Positions 1-7,907 of a stretch of 17,363 bases of DNA are shown here, piece after piece. The notes under the pieces were generated by a model. That model was not told where the DNA came from. It worked only from the letters and a program-made list of their open reading frames with translations, and made no database searches. The stretch lies in NCBI GenBank assembly GCA_030589965.1, contig JAUUZM010000015.1, positions 1 to 17,363 on the forward strand, written 5' to 3'. Each line of letters opens with the position of its first letter. Position 1 is the stretch's first letter. The position numbers and the translations under genes were made by a program. The stretch is from Bacteroides sp. (lineage in GTDB: Bacteria > Bacteroidota > Bacteroidia > Bacteroidales > SM23-62).

Positions 1-713
1 CTGCCAGAAGCGTTGAAGGAAAAGAGCCGTTTATCCTTGAAAGAGATAATTCATATATAGGTGTTTTAGTTGATGATCTGGTAACAAAGGGAGTTGATGA
101 ACCATACAGGATGTTTACATCAAGGGCTGAATTCAGAATTTTATTAAGGCAAGATAACGCGGATGAAAGACTTACGCCTATTTCGTATGATCTGGGTTTA
201 GCCGGAAAGGAGAGGGTGAATGCATTGGATGAGAAAATGAAAAAGAGAGACCACTTAGTGTCTTTTTTGAATAAAACTTCGATTGCTCCCGACGAAATTA
301 ATGTGGTGCTTAACAAGTTGGGAACTACCCCAATTAATCAAAAACTTAAAAGCATTAGTCTTGTAAGCAGACCACAGGTAAAAATTGATGATTTGTGGGA
401 CAAAGTAAAGGGACTGGCCCTTGAAGCTGAGAAGATGAATATTGAAAGAGGAAGTGATATTGTGGAAAATGCAGAAATCGCCATAAAGTATTCGGGATAT
501 ATTGACAGAGAAAGAAAACTTGCTGATAAAATTAAGAGGCTGGGTGAAATCAAGATAGACCCATCTATCACCTATGATACTTTAAAATCAATCTCGACAG
601 AAGCCAGGCAAAAACTAATGAAGATTCAACCTACTACAATCGGACAGGCAAGTAGGATTAGCGGTGTGTCTCCTTCTGATATTTCAGTTTTATTGGTCTA
701 TATGGGAAGATAA
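1..713 (+). CDS. mnmG: MnmG (GidA), tRNA uridine-5-carboxymethylaminomethyl modification enzyme, 3' part
   Basis: The reading frame is open from base 3 to the TAA at 711-713, so only the C-terminal ~236 residues are in the window and the start lies to the left. MnmG is an FAD protein that, with MnmE, adds a carboxymethylaminomethyl-type group to C5 of the wobble uridine in certain tRNAs. The visible part begins in the family's conserved block (YIGVLVDDLVTKG, then EPYRMFTSRAEFR and LLRQDNADERLT). It continues through the helical C-terminal domain (YSGYIDRE) to the signature tail TIGQASRISGVSPSDISVLL, which contacts MnmE and tRNA in studied homologues. The N-terminal FAD-binding Rossmann motif is not visible. 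Nothing suggests truncation at the C-terminus. A palindrome begins one base after the stop. Identification is very secure. Confidence 0.97.
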   Translation, partial: ARSVEGKEPFILERDNSYIGVLVDDLVTKGVDEPYRMFTSRAEFRILLRQDNADERLTPISYDLGLAGKERVNALDEKMKKRDHLVSFLNKTSIAPDEINVVLNKLGTTPINQKLKSISLVSRPQVKIDDLWDKVKGLALEAEKMNIERGSDIVENAEIAIKYSGYIDRERKLADKIKRLGEIKIDPSITYDTLKSISTEARQKLMKIQPTTIGQASRISGVSPSDISVLLVYMGR

Positions 714-731
714 TTGTTCCACGTGGAACAA
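714..731. other. Candidate parS centromere site (perfect 18-bp palindrome)
   Basis: Bases 715-730 read TGTTCCACGTGGAACA, a perfect 16-bp palindrome that extends by one more complementary pair to 714-731. The widely conserved chromosomal parS consensus bound by ParB/Spo0J is TGTTTCACGTGAAACA; this site differs only by one symmetric change, and the left half is identical to that of known Bacillus parS variants. A further exact half-site, TGTTTCAC, lies at 737-744 in the same spacer, about two helical turns away centre to centre. The site sits between the mnmG stop and the apt start, outside coding sequence, as expected for a protein-binding site. ParB binding is inferred; no parA or parB gene is in the window. 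Confidence 0.75.
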
Positions 732-783
732 ACGGATGTTTCACAGGAGAATTAAAATCTAGTTTACAAGAATAATTTTTGAA

Positions 784-1323
784 ATGGAAGACAAGTATAG
801 CAGAATAAAAAACACAATACGTTGTATCCCGGATTTTCCTGCTCCAGGAATTTTATTCCGGGATGTGACTACCCTTGTAAAGGATGCTGATGCATTTCGA
901 GAGTCCTGTGAATTATTGAGTGAAGCAGTTTCTGAATTTTCGAGCATCGACTATATTGCAGGAATAGAATCAAGAGGATTTGTGTTTGGTTCTGTGCTCG
1001 CAAACAGGGAAGGTAAAGGTTTGGTGTTGGTAAGAAAGCCCGGAAAACTACCAGCCAAGGTTTTATCTGTTGAGTATGATTTGGAATATGGCAAGGACAC
1101 GGTAGAGATTCATATAGATGCAATTATCGAAGGAGAAAAATATTTGGTTATTGACGACTTGCTTGCCACCGGTGGAACCGCTGAAGCTACTTGCCGACTT
1201 ATTGAAATAGGGGCTGGGGTTGTAGTCGGTTGTTTGTTCCTTGTAGAGCTTCCTGAGCTTAAAGGACGTGAGAAACTCAAGAATAGAAAAGTAGTATCAA
1301 TTATACAGTTTGAAGGAGAATGA
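784..1323 (+). CDS. apt: Adenine phosphoribosyltransferase
   Basis: This 179-residue protein has the normal length for bacterial Apt, a cytosolic enzyme that joins adenine to PRPP to give AMP and pyrophosphate in purine salvage. Visible signatures in order are IPDFPAPGILFRD (15-27), ESRGF (62-66), RKPGKLP (84-90), and the PRPP-binding loop VIDDLLATGGTA (122-133) with its paired aspartates. The N-terminal FP.PGI.FRD block is typical of Apt rather than of hypoxanthine or uracil transferases. The ATG at 784 follows an A/T-rich leader with no clear Shine-Dalgarno sequence, as is normal in Bacteroidota. The gene lies 70 bases after mnmG, separated by the parS-like palindrome, and its last 14 bases are shared with the start of uvrC, suggesting translational coupling to that gene. 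Confidence 0.97.
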   Translation: MEDKYSRIKNTIRCIPDFPAPGILFRDVTTLVKDADAFRESCELLSEAVSEFSSIDYIAGIESRGFVFGSVLANREGKGLVLVRKPGKLPAKVLSVEYDLEYGKDTVEIHIDAIIEGEKYLVIDDLLATGGTAEATCRLIEIGAGVVVGCLFLVELPELKGREKLKNRKVVSIIQFEGE

Positions 1324-3127
1324 CACATATGTTTATCTGAAATCTCTGGTTCAAGTACTGCCAAACAAACCGGGTGTTTATCAGTACTTTGACAAGGATG
1401 ATAGATTACTATATATTGGTAAAGCTCTCGATCTCAGAAAGAGGGTCTCTTCATATTTTAATAATTCAAATAAGGAGTCCTTCAAAAAACACATTCTGGT
1501 AAGCAAAATCCGAGACATTAAACATATAGTTGTTTCGAATGAATCTGACGCTTTATTGCTTGAGAACAATCTTATTAAGAAATTCCAACCCAGGTATAAT
1601 GTTTTATTGAAGGATGATAAAACCTTCCCATGGATATGTGTCAAGAATGAAAGATTTCCAAGGATTTTTTATACAAGGAATCTAATAAAGGATGGTTCAT
1701 TATATTTCGGACCCTACACATCAGTTTTGCTTGTTAAGACCGTTCTTGAGTTGGCCAGACAACTTTTTCCGTTAAGGAATTGCAGGCTTAATCTCAAATC
1801 TGAAAATATAAAGGATGAAAAGTTTAAAGTTTGCCTTGAATATCATCTGGGTAATTGTAAGGCCCCATGTGTAGGATTGCAAACTGAAGCGGATTATTTG
1901 AATTCAATTGAGCAGATTAAAGAAATTCTTAAGGGAAATATAAAGCAAGTATCAGGTCATCTAAAGAAACGGATGAAAAAATATGCTGAAGAATTTAAGT
2001 TTGAAGAGGCCCAGGTATTGAAAGAGAAGCTAGAGTTACTCAGTCGTTACAAAAGCAAATCTACCATAGTCAATCCCAAAATCAATAATGTGGATGTGTT
2101 TTCAATAGTGGAGGAAGAGTCGTATGCTTTTGTGAATTTTCTGAAGGTAATTGATGGAGCGGTGGTTCAGGCCCATACGATTGAGTTAAGGAAAAAATTG
2201 CAAGAAAGCAAAGAAGAGCTTTTATCCCTGGCAATAGTCGACATAAGGCAAAAAACTAATAGTAATTCACGCGAAATAATTGTTCCTATTCATCCCAGTA
2301 TTCCAATGGATGGAGTAAGGTTCCTGGTTCCGGTTAGGGGAGATAAAAAGCAGCTGCTGGCATTATCGGAAAGAAATGCCAATCATTACCGTATTGAACG
2401 CAAGAAAAAGGCCGAAAGTATTGGACAAAAACCGAGAGATTCCAGGATCCTGGAAACATTGAAGAAGGACCTTCGGCTCAAAACCAATCCTGTTCATATT
2501 GAATGTTTTGATAATTCAAATTTAATGGGAGAAAATCCGGTTGCAGCCTGTGTGGTTTTCCGAAATGCAAAACCAAGTAAATCAGATTACAGGCATTACC
2601 ATGTGAAGACTGTTATAGGACCTGATGATTATGCCTCCATGCAGGAAATAGTCTTCCGTAGGTATAAAAGACTGATGGCAGAGAAGAAATCCTTACCACA
2701 GCTTGTGATTATTGATGGAGGCAAGGGACAGTTAAACGCTGCCGTTAAGAGCATTGATTTGCTTGGAATCCGAGGGAAAATGGCTGTAATAGGAGTGGCA
2801 AAAAAACTTGAGGAAATTTACTTTCCCGGCGATAAGATCCCGCTGTATATTGACAAAAACTCTGAATCACTTAAGGTCATACAGCACTTAAGAAATGAAG
2901 CCCACCGCTTTGGGATAAAATTTCACCGTCAGCTACGAGAAAAGAAGATGACAAGTTCTGAACTGGATTCAATAATTGGAATTGGAGAAAAAACCAGGGA
3001 ATCATTATGGAAAAAATTCCGATCAATAAAGGAGATTAAATCTGCTGATATTGAGGTGCTTACAGAATTAATCGGGAATAAGAAAGCCATGATTCTAAAA
3101 AACTATTTTTTGCGATCAACAACGTAA
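1310..3127 (+). CDS. uvrC: UvrABC system protein C (excinuclease subunit)
   Basis: UvrC makes both incisions flanking a DNA lesion in nucleotide excision repair, acting with UvrA and UvrB. The 605-residue length matches the family (about 600). Domains: N-terminal GIY-YIG nuclease (GVY at 22-24, YIG at 35-37, arginine cluster near 43) for the 3' cut; a UVR helix pair around 207-245 for UvrB contact; an RNase H-like nuclease starting at HIECFDNSN (Asp401) with VIIDGGKGQLNAA, for the 5' cut; and tandem helix-hairpin-helix DNA-binding motifs at the end (SIIGIGEKTRESLWKKF). The only plausible start is the TTG at 1310: an in-frame TAG lies at 1292-1294 and no ATG or GTG precedes the GIY-YIG domain. 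The start is inside apt, so the genes overlap by 14 bases. The 3' end overlaps the opposing polyprenyl synthase by 25 bases. Confidence 0.96.
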   Translation: MKENDTYVYLKSLVQVLPNKPGVYQYFDKDDRLLYIGKALDLRKRVSSYFNNSNKESFKKHILVSKIRDIKHIVVSNESDALLLENNLIKKFQPRYNVLLKDDKTFPWICVKNERFPRIFYTRNLIKDGSLYFGPYTSVLLVKTVLELARQLFPLRNCRLNLKSENIKDEKFKVCLEYHLGNCKAPCVGLQTEADYLNSIEQIKEILKGNIKQVSGHLKKRMKKYAEEFKFEEAQVLKEKLELLSRYKSKSTIVNPKINNVDVFSIVEEESYAFVNFLKVIDGAVVQAHTIELRKKLQESKEELLSLAIVDIRQKTNSNSREIIVPIHPSIPMDGVRFLVPVRGDKKQLLALSERNANHYRIERKKKAESIGQKPRDSRILETLKKDLRLKTNPVHIECFDNSNLMGENPVAACVVFRNAKPSKSDYRHYHVKTVIGPDDYASMQEIVFRRYKRLMAEKKSLPQLVIIDGGKGQLNAAVKSIDLLGIRGKMAVIGVAKKLEEIYFPGDKIPLYIDKNSESLKVIQHLRNEAHRFGIKFHRQLREKKMTSSELDSIIGIGEKTRESLWKKFRSIKEIKSADIEVLTELIGNKKAMILKNYFLRSTT

Positions 3128-4077
3128 TTCACCAATTCTCTTAAGGCTATATTGTATTCATTTTCAGGGAATTGAGCAAGAATTTCAAGAGCCTCATTCT
3201 TGTATTTAATCATCTGTCCCTCTGAATATTCAAGACCATTGTTATTAGTAGCGAATTCTATAACCTCCTGGACTTTCCTGGTGTTATTATTGTGGTTTCT
3301 GATGGTACGGATAATATGTCGTCTTTCAGAATTTTTGCAATTTTCAAGCGCGTAAATCAAAGGGAGAGTGAATTTTTTCTCCTTAATGTCATTCCCGGCT
3401 GGTTTACCGGTGAGGCTCTTTTTTTGGTAGTCAAACAAATCGTCTTTAATCTGGAAGGCCATTCCTACTTTTTCACCAAATAGTCTGAATTTTTCGGTCA
3501 GGTCAGGGTCTTTACCAGAGGACCAGGCACCACAAGCTGCACAAGCAGCAAGAAGAGAGGCTGTTTTCATTCGAATGATATTCAAATACTCCTCTTTGTT
3601 AATATTAAGCTTTCTTGATTTTTGCATTTGCAAGAGCTCTCCTTCACTCATATCCTTCACTGCGACAGATACAAGTCTTAATAGTTCATGTTCTTCCTGC
3701 TCCACAGAAAGAAGCAATCCCTTTGCAAGCAAGTAATCACCAAGAAGAACAGAAACTTTTGATTTCCAAAGTGAATTAATTGAGAAAAACCCCCTGCGCT
3801 CAAAGGACTCATCCACAACATCGTCATGAACAAGAGATGCGGTATGCAACAGTTCAATCAGGCTGGCGGCATTATAGGTAGATTCAGTAATTCCACCGGC
3901 AAGGCCGGCTGTTAAAAAGACGAATAGCGGTCTGATTTGTTTGCCTTTTCTTCTGAGTAGATAATTAGTAACAATGTTAAGCAATGGAATTTTGCTTTTC
4001 ATCGCATCACGAAAATGCTTCTCAAAAGTGAGTACTTCGTTATTTACCGGTTTCCGGATAGCTTCCAGGTGGGACAT
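3103..4077 (-). CDS. Long-chain all-trans polyprenyl diphosphate synthase (IspA/IspB family)
   Basis: This 324-residue enzyme belongs to the trans-isoprenyl diphosphate synthases, which condense isopentenyl diphosphate units onto an allylic primer. Both aspartate-rich metal-binding motifs are intact: DDVVD at 85-89 and DDLFD at 212-216. Also visible are the basic GKQIRP block (45-50) and the KTASL block near 171. Residue 80, five positions before the first motif, is alanine; a small residue there is associated with long products. That fits an octaprenyl- or related synthase making the menaquinone side chain, although exact chain length cannot be read from sequence. The ATG at 4077 is supported by a TAnnTTTG box about 27 bases upstream. 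The gene stands alone on the minus strand, divergent from the ArsR gene, and its end overlaps the end of uvrC. Confidence 0.92.
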   Translation of the reverse strand: MSHLEAIRKPVNNEVLTFEKHFRDAMKSKIPLLNIVTNYLLRRKGKQIRPLFVFLTAGLAGGITESTYNAASLIELLHTASLVHDDVVDESFERRGFFSINSLWKSKVSVLLGDYLLAKGLLLSVEQEEHELLRLVSVAVKDMSEGELLQMQKSRKLNINKEEYLNIIRMKTASLLAACAACGAWSSGKDPDLTEKFRLFGEKVGMAFQIKDDLFDYQKKSLTGKPAGNDIKEKKFTLPLIYALENCKNSERRHIIRTIRNHNNNTRKVQEVIEFATNNNGLEYSEGQMIKYKNEALEILAQFPENEYNIALRELVNYVVDRKK

Positions 4078-4103
4078 CCGCAGGAGATCGTTTTGTGCAG
4101 GGA

Positions 4104-4111
4104 CAAAAATA
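4104..4111 (-). promoter_or_regulatory. Candidate -7 promoter box of the polyprenyl synthase gene
   Basis: Read on the minus strand, this is TATTTTTG, matching the Bacteroidota -7 element TAnnTTTG. It lies 26 bases before the ATG at 4077, a reasonable 5' leader. I find no clean -33 TTTG at the usual spacing, so the promoter is only half supported. Confidence 0.4.
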
Positions 4112-4218
4112 GGAATAAATTAGCCACAATTTTATGTCGTGAATAGAAACATTCTAATTCTTGTATAAATATGAAACTGAAAAGAAATTTAATAAAGCTA
4201 ATATATTTAAGACTAGAT

Positions 4219-4243
4219 ATTCATATATTTGTATTTGTAAATA
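4219..4243 (+). promoter_or_regulatory. Candidate -7 box and overlapping operator of the ArsR gene
   Basis: TATATTTG at 4224-4231 matches the Bacteroidota -7 consensus TAnnTTTG. Superimposed on it, bases 4219-4234 (ATTCATATATTTGTAT) form an imperfect palindrome with six of eight pairs complementary, similar in layout to AT-rich operators bound by ArsR/SmtB repressors. A second short inverted repeat, TATTT-GT-AAATA, follows at 4232-4243. An operator on the promoter would let the ArsR product shut off its own transcript. No good -33 element is visible. The assignment is inferred from position and symmetry only. Confidence 0.4.
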
Positions 4244-4303
4244 AAAGAATTGTTTCTGTAAAGGACTTAGAATCAATTGAAAACACAAAATATTCCCATT
4301 GTA

Positions 4304-4603
4304 ATGAAGTTTGATAAATTGAGCCCGGAGGAATTAGAGAAAGCTGCCAGTATGTTAAAGGCCATTGCTCACCCGATGAGAATTGCTATACTGAATTACC
4401 TGGATGGCGGTAAAAAGCTAACAGTCACCGAGATACACGAACTTTTGCAAATTGAACAGTCAACCACCTCCCATCATCTTGGGATTTTGAAGGACAAAGG
4501 TGTGCTTTCTTCCAAAAGAGATGGCAAAAACACATATTACTTTCTTAGGCATGACAACCTGAGCAATATAGTGGATTGTATCAGCCAGTGCGCCTGCATT
4601 TAA
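4304..4603 (+). CDS. ArsR/SmtB-family winged-helix repressor
   Basis: A small DNA-binding protein of 99 residues from the ATG at 4304; an in-frame TTG at 4277 would add nine residues. It shows the ArsR fold: LKAIAHPMRIAILNYL (18-33, helix pair), LTVTEIHELLQ (39-49), recognition helix EQSTTSHHLGILKDKGVL (51-68), and wing SSKRDGKNTYYFL (69-81). These proteins bind DNA as dimers and release it on sensing metal or thiol stress. The usual ELCVCD metal site in the alpha-3 helix is absent, but the C-terminus ends CISQCACI, with Cys92, Cys96 and Cys98, so a C-terminal thiol or metal site is possible. The gene is followed after 5 bases by the QueD-like gene and then polA, suggesting one transcript. 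Ligand unknown. Confidence 0.88.
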   Translation: MKFDKLSPEELEKAASMLKAIAHPMRIAILNYLDGGKKLTVTEIHELLQIEQSTTSHHLGILKDKGVLSSKRDGKNTYYFLRHDNLSNIVDCISQCACI

Positions 4604-4608
4604 CAGAT

Positions 4609-5055
4609 ATGTCAAGGATCCGGGTAACTAAAAGTTTTACTTTTGAAATGGCTCATGCCTTATGGAACTATGATGGTCCCTGCAGAAATATTCATGGCCA
4701 TTCATACCAGCTTTTTGTGACGGTATTCGGGGAAACTATCACCGATCAAAGCAGCACTAAACTTGGGATGGTAGTGGATTTTTCTGATTTGAAAAAGATC
4801 GTAAAGAATAATATTGTTGACGTATTTGACCACTCAGTAGTAATTAGTTCAAAAGCCAGCCAGCCCGAGATAGAAAGAGTCGAACAAATGTTCGACAAAT
4901 TTTATGTTGTTGATTATCAGCCTACTTGCGAGAGCCTTGTTACTGATATGGCTTCCAGGTTGATCAATATTTTACCAGAAAATGTCTCCCTTTTCAGTTT
5001 AAAACTTATTGAAACTGCCACCTCATGGGCAGAGTGGTTTGCTTCTGATAACTGA
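4609..5055 (+). CDS. 6-carboxytetrahydropterin / 6-pyruvoyltetrahydropterin synthase family protein (QueD-like)
   Basis: A 148-residue member of the zinc-dependent T-fold family that converts dihydroneopterin triphosphate to 6-carboxy- or 6-pyruvoyl-tetrahydropterin. QueD does this in queuosine and 7-deazapurine synthesis. Zinc ligands are visible as His16 (EMAHAL) and His29/His31 (HGH), with the candidate catalytic Cys25 four residues before the first His of HGH, then the catalytic-type Asp-His pair at FDHSV (74-75), and Glu135 in the pterin-anchoring segment LIETATSWAEW. The chosen ATG at 4609 gives the normal start MSRIRVTKSFTFEMAHAL; an upstream TTG at 4576 lies inside the ArsR gene and adds nothing conserved. 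QueD and animal-type PTPS activity cannot be told apart here, since no other queuosine gene is nearby. Confidence 0.88.
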   Translation: MSRIRVTKSFTFEMAHALWNYDGPCRNIHGHSYQLFVTVFGETITDQSSTKLGMVVDFSDLKKIVKNNIVDVFDHSVVISSKASQPEIERVEQMFDKFYVVDYQPTCESLVTDMASRLINILPENVSLFSLKLIETATSWAEWFASDN

Positions 5056-5085
5056 TAGTCCCGAGAGAAATTCATATCTTGCCGA

Positions 5086-7896
5086 ATGGAACAGAAAAAG
5101 CTGTTTTTATTGGACGCTTATGCATTGATTTTCAGGGCCTATTATGCATTTATCAGGGCCCAGATGATTAATTCAAAAGGATTAAATACATCGGCAATAT
5201 ATGGATTCACTGCTACACTGGAGGAAATCCTTCGAGCAGAGTCCCCAACTCACATAGCTGTTGTTTTTGACCCACCGGGACCAACATTCAGGCATGAGAA
5301 ATTCCCGGCATATAAAGCGAACAGGGATGCCACACCGGAAGAAATAAAACTTTCAGTACCATGGATTAAAAAAATCCTTAAGGCTTTTAACATTCCGGTT
5401 GTGGAGGTCGAGGGCTATGAAGCGGATGATGTAATTGGCACACTTGCTACAAAGGCGGGAAATGAGGGATATACTGTTTTCATGATGACTCCCGATAAAG
5501 ATTTTACTCAGCTAGTAAGCGAGAATGTATTTATGTACAAGCCTAGACGATCCGGTAATTCAGCAGAAATAATTGGCATACCCGAGGTTCAGAAAGTTTT
5601 TAAAGTTGAAGATCCTAAACAGGTAATTGATGTGCTTGCACTTTGGGGGGACAGCTCAGACAACGTACCAGGTGCCCCGGGTATCGGGGAGAAAACAGCC
5701 AAAAAACTGATTTCTCAATATAAATCTGTAGAAAACCTGATTGAGAACAAAGATGAACTTAAGGGAAAACTGAAGGAAAGTTTAACGGAAAATCATGATC
5801 AGATACTAATGTCTAAGGACCTTGTGACCATTCGATTAAATGTCCCGGTTAGTGTTGAAGAATCAGATCTGAAATTTGGAGGAGCAGACAAAGAACAACT
5901 TCTAGCTTTGTTTCATGAATTGGAGTTTAAAACCCTGTCCAATAGGGTTTTATCATTGTTAAGTGGAGGAAGTAATAATTCTGATGATCAGGGTTCAGAG
6001 AAAATCTCTCCTACCATTTCTACACACGGGCAGGGCGATTTGTTCAGTGGTTCAGAGGCTGCAATTATACCTGTTTCAAATCTTAAGACGATTAATGATG
6101 TTGAACATCAATATCGATGCATCAAAACCCACGATGAGACAAAGGAATTGGTTGAATTACTCTTAAATCAGAATGAAATATGTTTTGATACGGAGACTAC
6201 AGATCTGAACGCGATTGATGCTGAGCTGGTTGGAGTATCCTTTTCCTGGGAATCTCATAAAGCATGGTATGTTAGTATTCCAACAGAAAGAGAGGAGGCC
6301 ATGCGGTTCATTGATTTGTTAAGGCCTGTATTTGAGGATGTTGAGTCACTAAAAATCGGACAAAATCTCAAATACGATACTCAGGTTTTAAAAAATTATG
6401 GAATCACTGTAAAAGGGAAGGTCTTCGATACAATGATTGCACATTATTTACTCCTGCCAGAACAAAAGCACGGACTTGATTTCCTTTCGGAAGCTTATCT
6501 GAAATATAAGAACATACAAACGGAAGAACTGATTGGAAAAAAGGGTGTAAGGCAGGGTAGCATGAGGGATGTTCCTATTGATAAATTATCAGATTACGCC
6601 TGTGAAGATGCAGATATTACCTGGCAGCTATATCTTATCCTGAAGGAAGATATTATTAAGGGCGGACTGCAAAACCTCGCAACTGATCTGGAATTTCCTC
6701 TTATTGATGTTCTTTGCAATATGGAAAGGGCAGGAATAAAATTAGATGGTAATTACCTTGATAATTACGCTGGAGTGCTAGAATCCGAACTGCTGAAATT
6801 ACGAAATTTAATATATGATCAGGCCGGGGAGGAGTTTAATATTTCTTCTCCGAAGCAGCTTGGAGAAATACTTTTCGATAAATTGAAAATCGTTACTGAC
6901 GCAAAAAAAACCAAAACGAAGCAATATTCGACCGGAGAAGATGTGTTAATTAGGCTGGTAGACAAGCATCCGGTAATCAGTAATGTCCTTGCATTCCGGA
7001 CCCTGAAAAAGCTTCTGTCAACTTACGTGGAGGCTTTACCAAGGATGATAAACCCACGTACCGGATTAATACATACTTCCTATAATCAGGCCGTCGCTGC
7101 TACTGGAAGATTAAGTTCAAATAATCCAAATTTGCAAAACATACCTATCCGCCATGAAAGTGGAAGGGAAATTCGAAAAGCATTTATTCCCAGAAGCCAG
7201 GATCATGTTTTCTTTTCTGCTGACTACAGCCAGATTGAATTAAGATTGATGGCCCATATGAGTGAAGATTCATTGATGCAGGAGGCATTTAGGAAGGGAG
7301 AAGATATACATACTGCAACGGCCTCTAAGATATTTAACATACCTATGGAAGACATTGACCGAGAGCAGAGAGGGAAAGCAAAGACGGCAAATTTTGGTAT
7401 TATATACGGGATATCTGCGTTTGGACTTTCACAACGTTTGAATATTCCTCGGAAAGAATCTAAAGAGCTGATAGACAGTTATTTTGCAACATACTCAAGA
7501 GTTAAGGAATACATGGAAGAATGCATTGCATCGGCACGTGAAAAAGGATATGTTGAAACCATGCTGGGCCGGAGAAGATATCTCAGGGATATTCTTTCCA
7601 GAAATGCTGTAGTAAGGGGATTCGCAGAAAGAAATGCAGTAAATGCACCCATCCAGGGTTCTGCGGCTGATATTATTAAAATTGCCATGATCCGGATTCA
7701 AAAAGATTTGGAAAAAACTGGCAAAAAGAGCAAAATGATCCTACAGGTCCATGATGAACTAGTATTTGATGTATACAAACCCGAGATGGAGGAAATAATG
7801 GAAATGGTAATACGGGAAATGCAAGGTGCATATGAATTATCTGTTCCGCTTATTGTGGACCATGGGTCTGGAAATAATTGGTTGGAAGCACATTAA
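5086..7896 (+). CDS. polA: DNA polymerase I
   Basis: A full-length 936-residue family A polymerase that fills repair gaps and removes RNA primers. The N-terminal 5'-nuclease domain (about 1-290) has EGYEADDVIGTL and the helix-hairpin-helix block SSDNVPGAPGIGEKTA. The middle 3'-5' exonuclease is intact, unlike in many relatives: Asp368 and Glu370 in FDTETTDL, NLKYDTQVL, and YACEDADITW. The C-terminal polymerase has motif A FFSADYSQIELR (Asp713), the O-helix KTANFGIIYG (766-775), and motif C QVHDELVFDV (Asp890). All catalytic acids needed for polymerase and proofreading activities are present. The start ATG at 5086 lies 30 bases after the QueD-like gene, and moaD follows after 11 bases, so the genes are probably co-transcribed. 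Confidence 0.98.
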   Translation: MEQKKLFLLDAYALIFRAYYAFIRAQMINSKGLNTSAIYGFTATLEEILRAESPTHIAVVFDPPGPTFRHEKFPAYKANRDATPEEIKLSVPWIKKILKAFNIPVVEVEGYEADDVIGTLATKAGNEGYTVFMMTPDKDFTQLVSENVFMYKPRRSGNSAEIIGIPEVQKVFKVEDPKQVIDVLALWGDSSDNVPGAPGIGEKTAKKLISQYKSVENLIENKDELKGKLKESLTENHDQILMSKDLVTIRLNVPVSVEESDLKFGGADKEQLLALFHELEFKTLSNRVLSLLSGGSNNSDDQGSEKISPTISTHGQGDLFSGSEAAIIPVSNLKTINDVEHQYRCIKTHDETKELVELLLNQNEICFDTETTDLNAIDAELVGVSFSWESHKAWYVSIPTEREEAMRFIDLLRPVFEDVESLKIGQNLKYDTQVLKNYGITVKGKVFDTMIAHYLLLPEQKHGLDFLSEAYLKYKNIQTEELIGKKGVRQGSMRDVPIDKLSDYACEDADITWQLYLILKEDIIKGGLQNLATDLEFPLIDVLCNMERAGIKLDGNYLDNYAGVLESELLKLRNLIYDQAGEEFNISSPKQLGEILFDKLKIVTDAKKTKTKQYSTGEDVLIRLVDKHPVISNVLAFRTLKKLLSTYVEALPRMINPRTGLIHTSYNQAVAATGRLSSNNPNLQNIPIRHESGREIRKAFIPRSQDHVFFSADYSQIELRLMAHMSEDSLMQEAFRKGEDIHTATASKIFNIPMEDIDREQRGKAKTANFGIIYGISAFGLSQRLNIPRKESKELIDSYFATYSRVKEYMEECIASAREKGYVETMLGRRRYLRDILSRNAVVRGFAERNAVNAPIQGSAADIIKIAMIRIQKDLEKTGKKSKMILQVHDELVFDVYKPEMEEIMEMVIREMQGAYELSVPLIVDHGSGNNWLEAH

Positions 7897-7907
7897 TTAA
7901 GGGAAAT

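Noticed and set aside
4576..4608. Extended QueD-like start at TTG 4576
   Set aside because: It lies in the coding end of the ArsR gene and adds no conserved residues; the ATG at 4609 gives a standard N-terminus.
7530..7545. CACGTG core resembling parS inside polA
   Set aside because: Only about 10 of 16 positions agree and there is no palindromic extension on the left.
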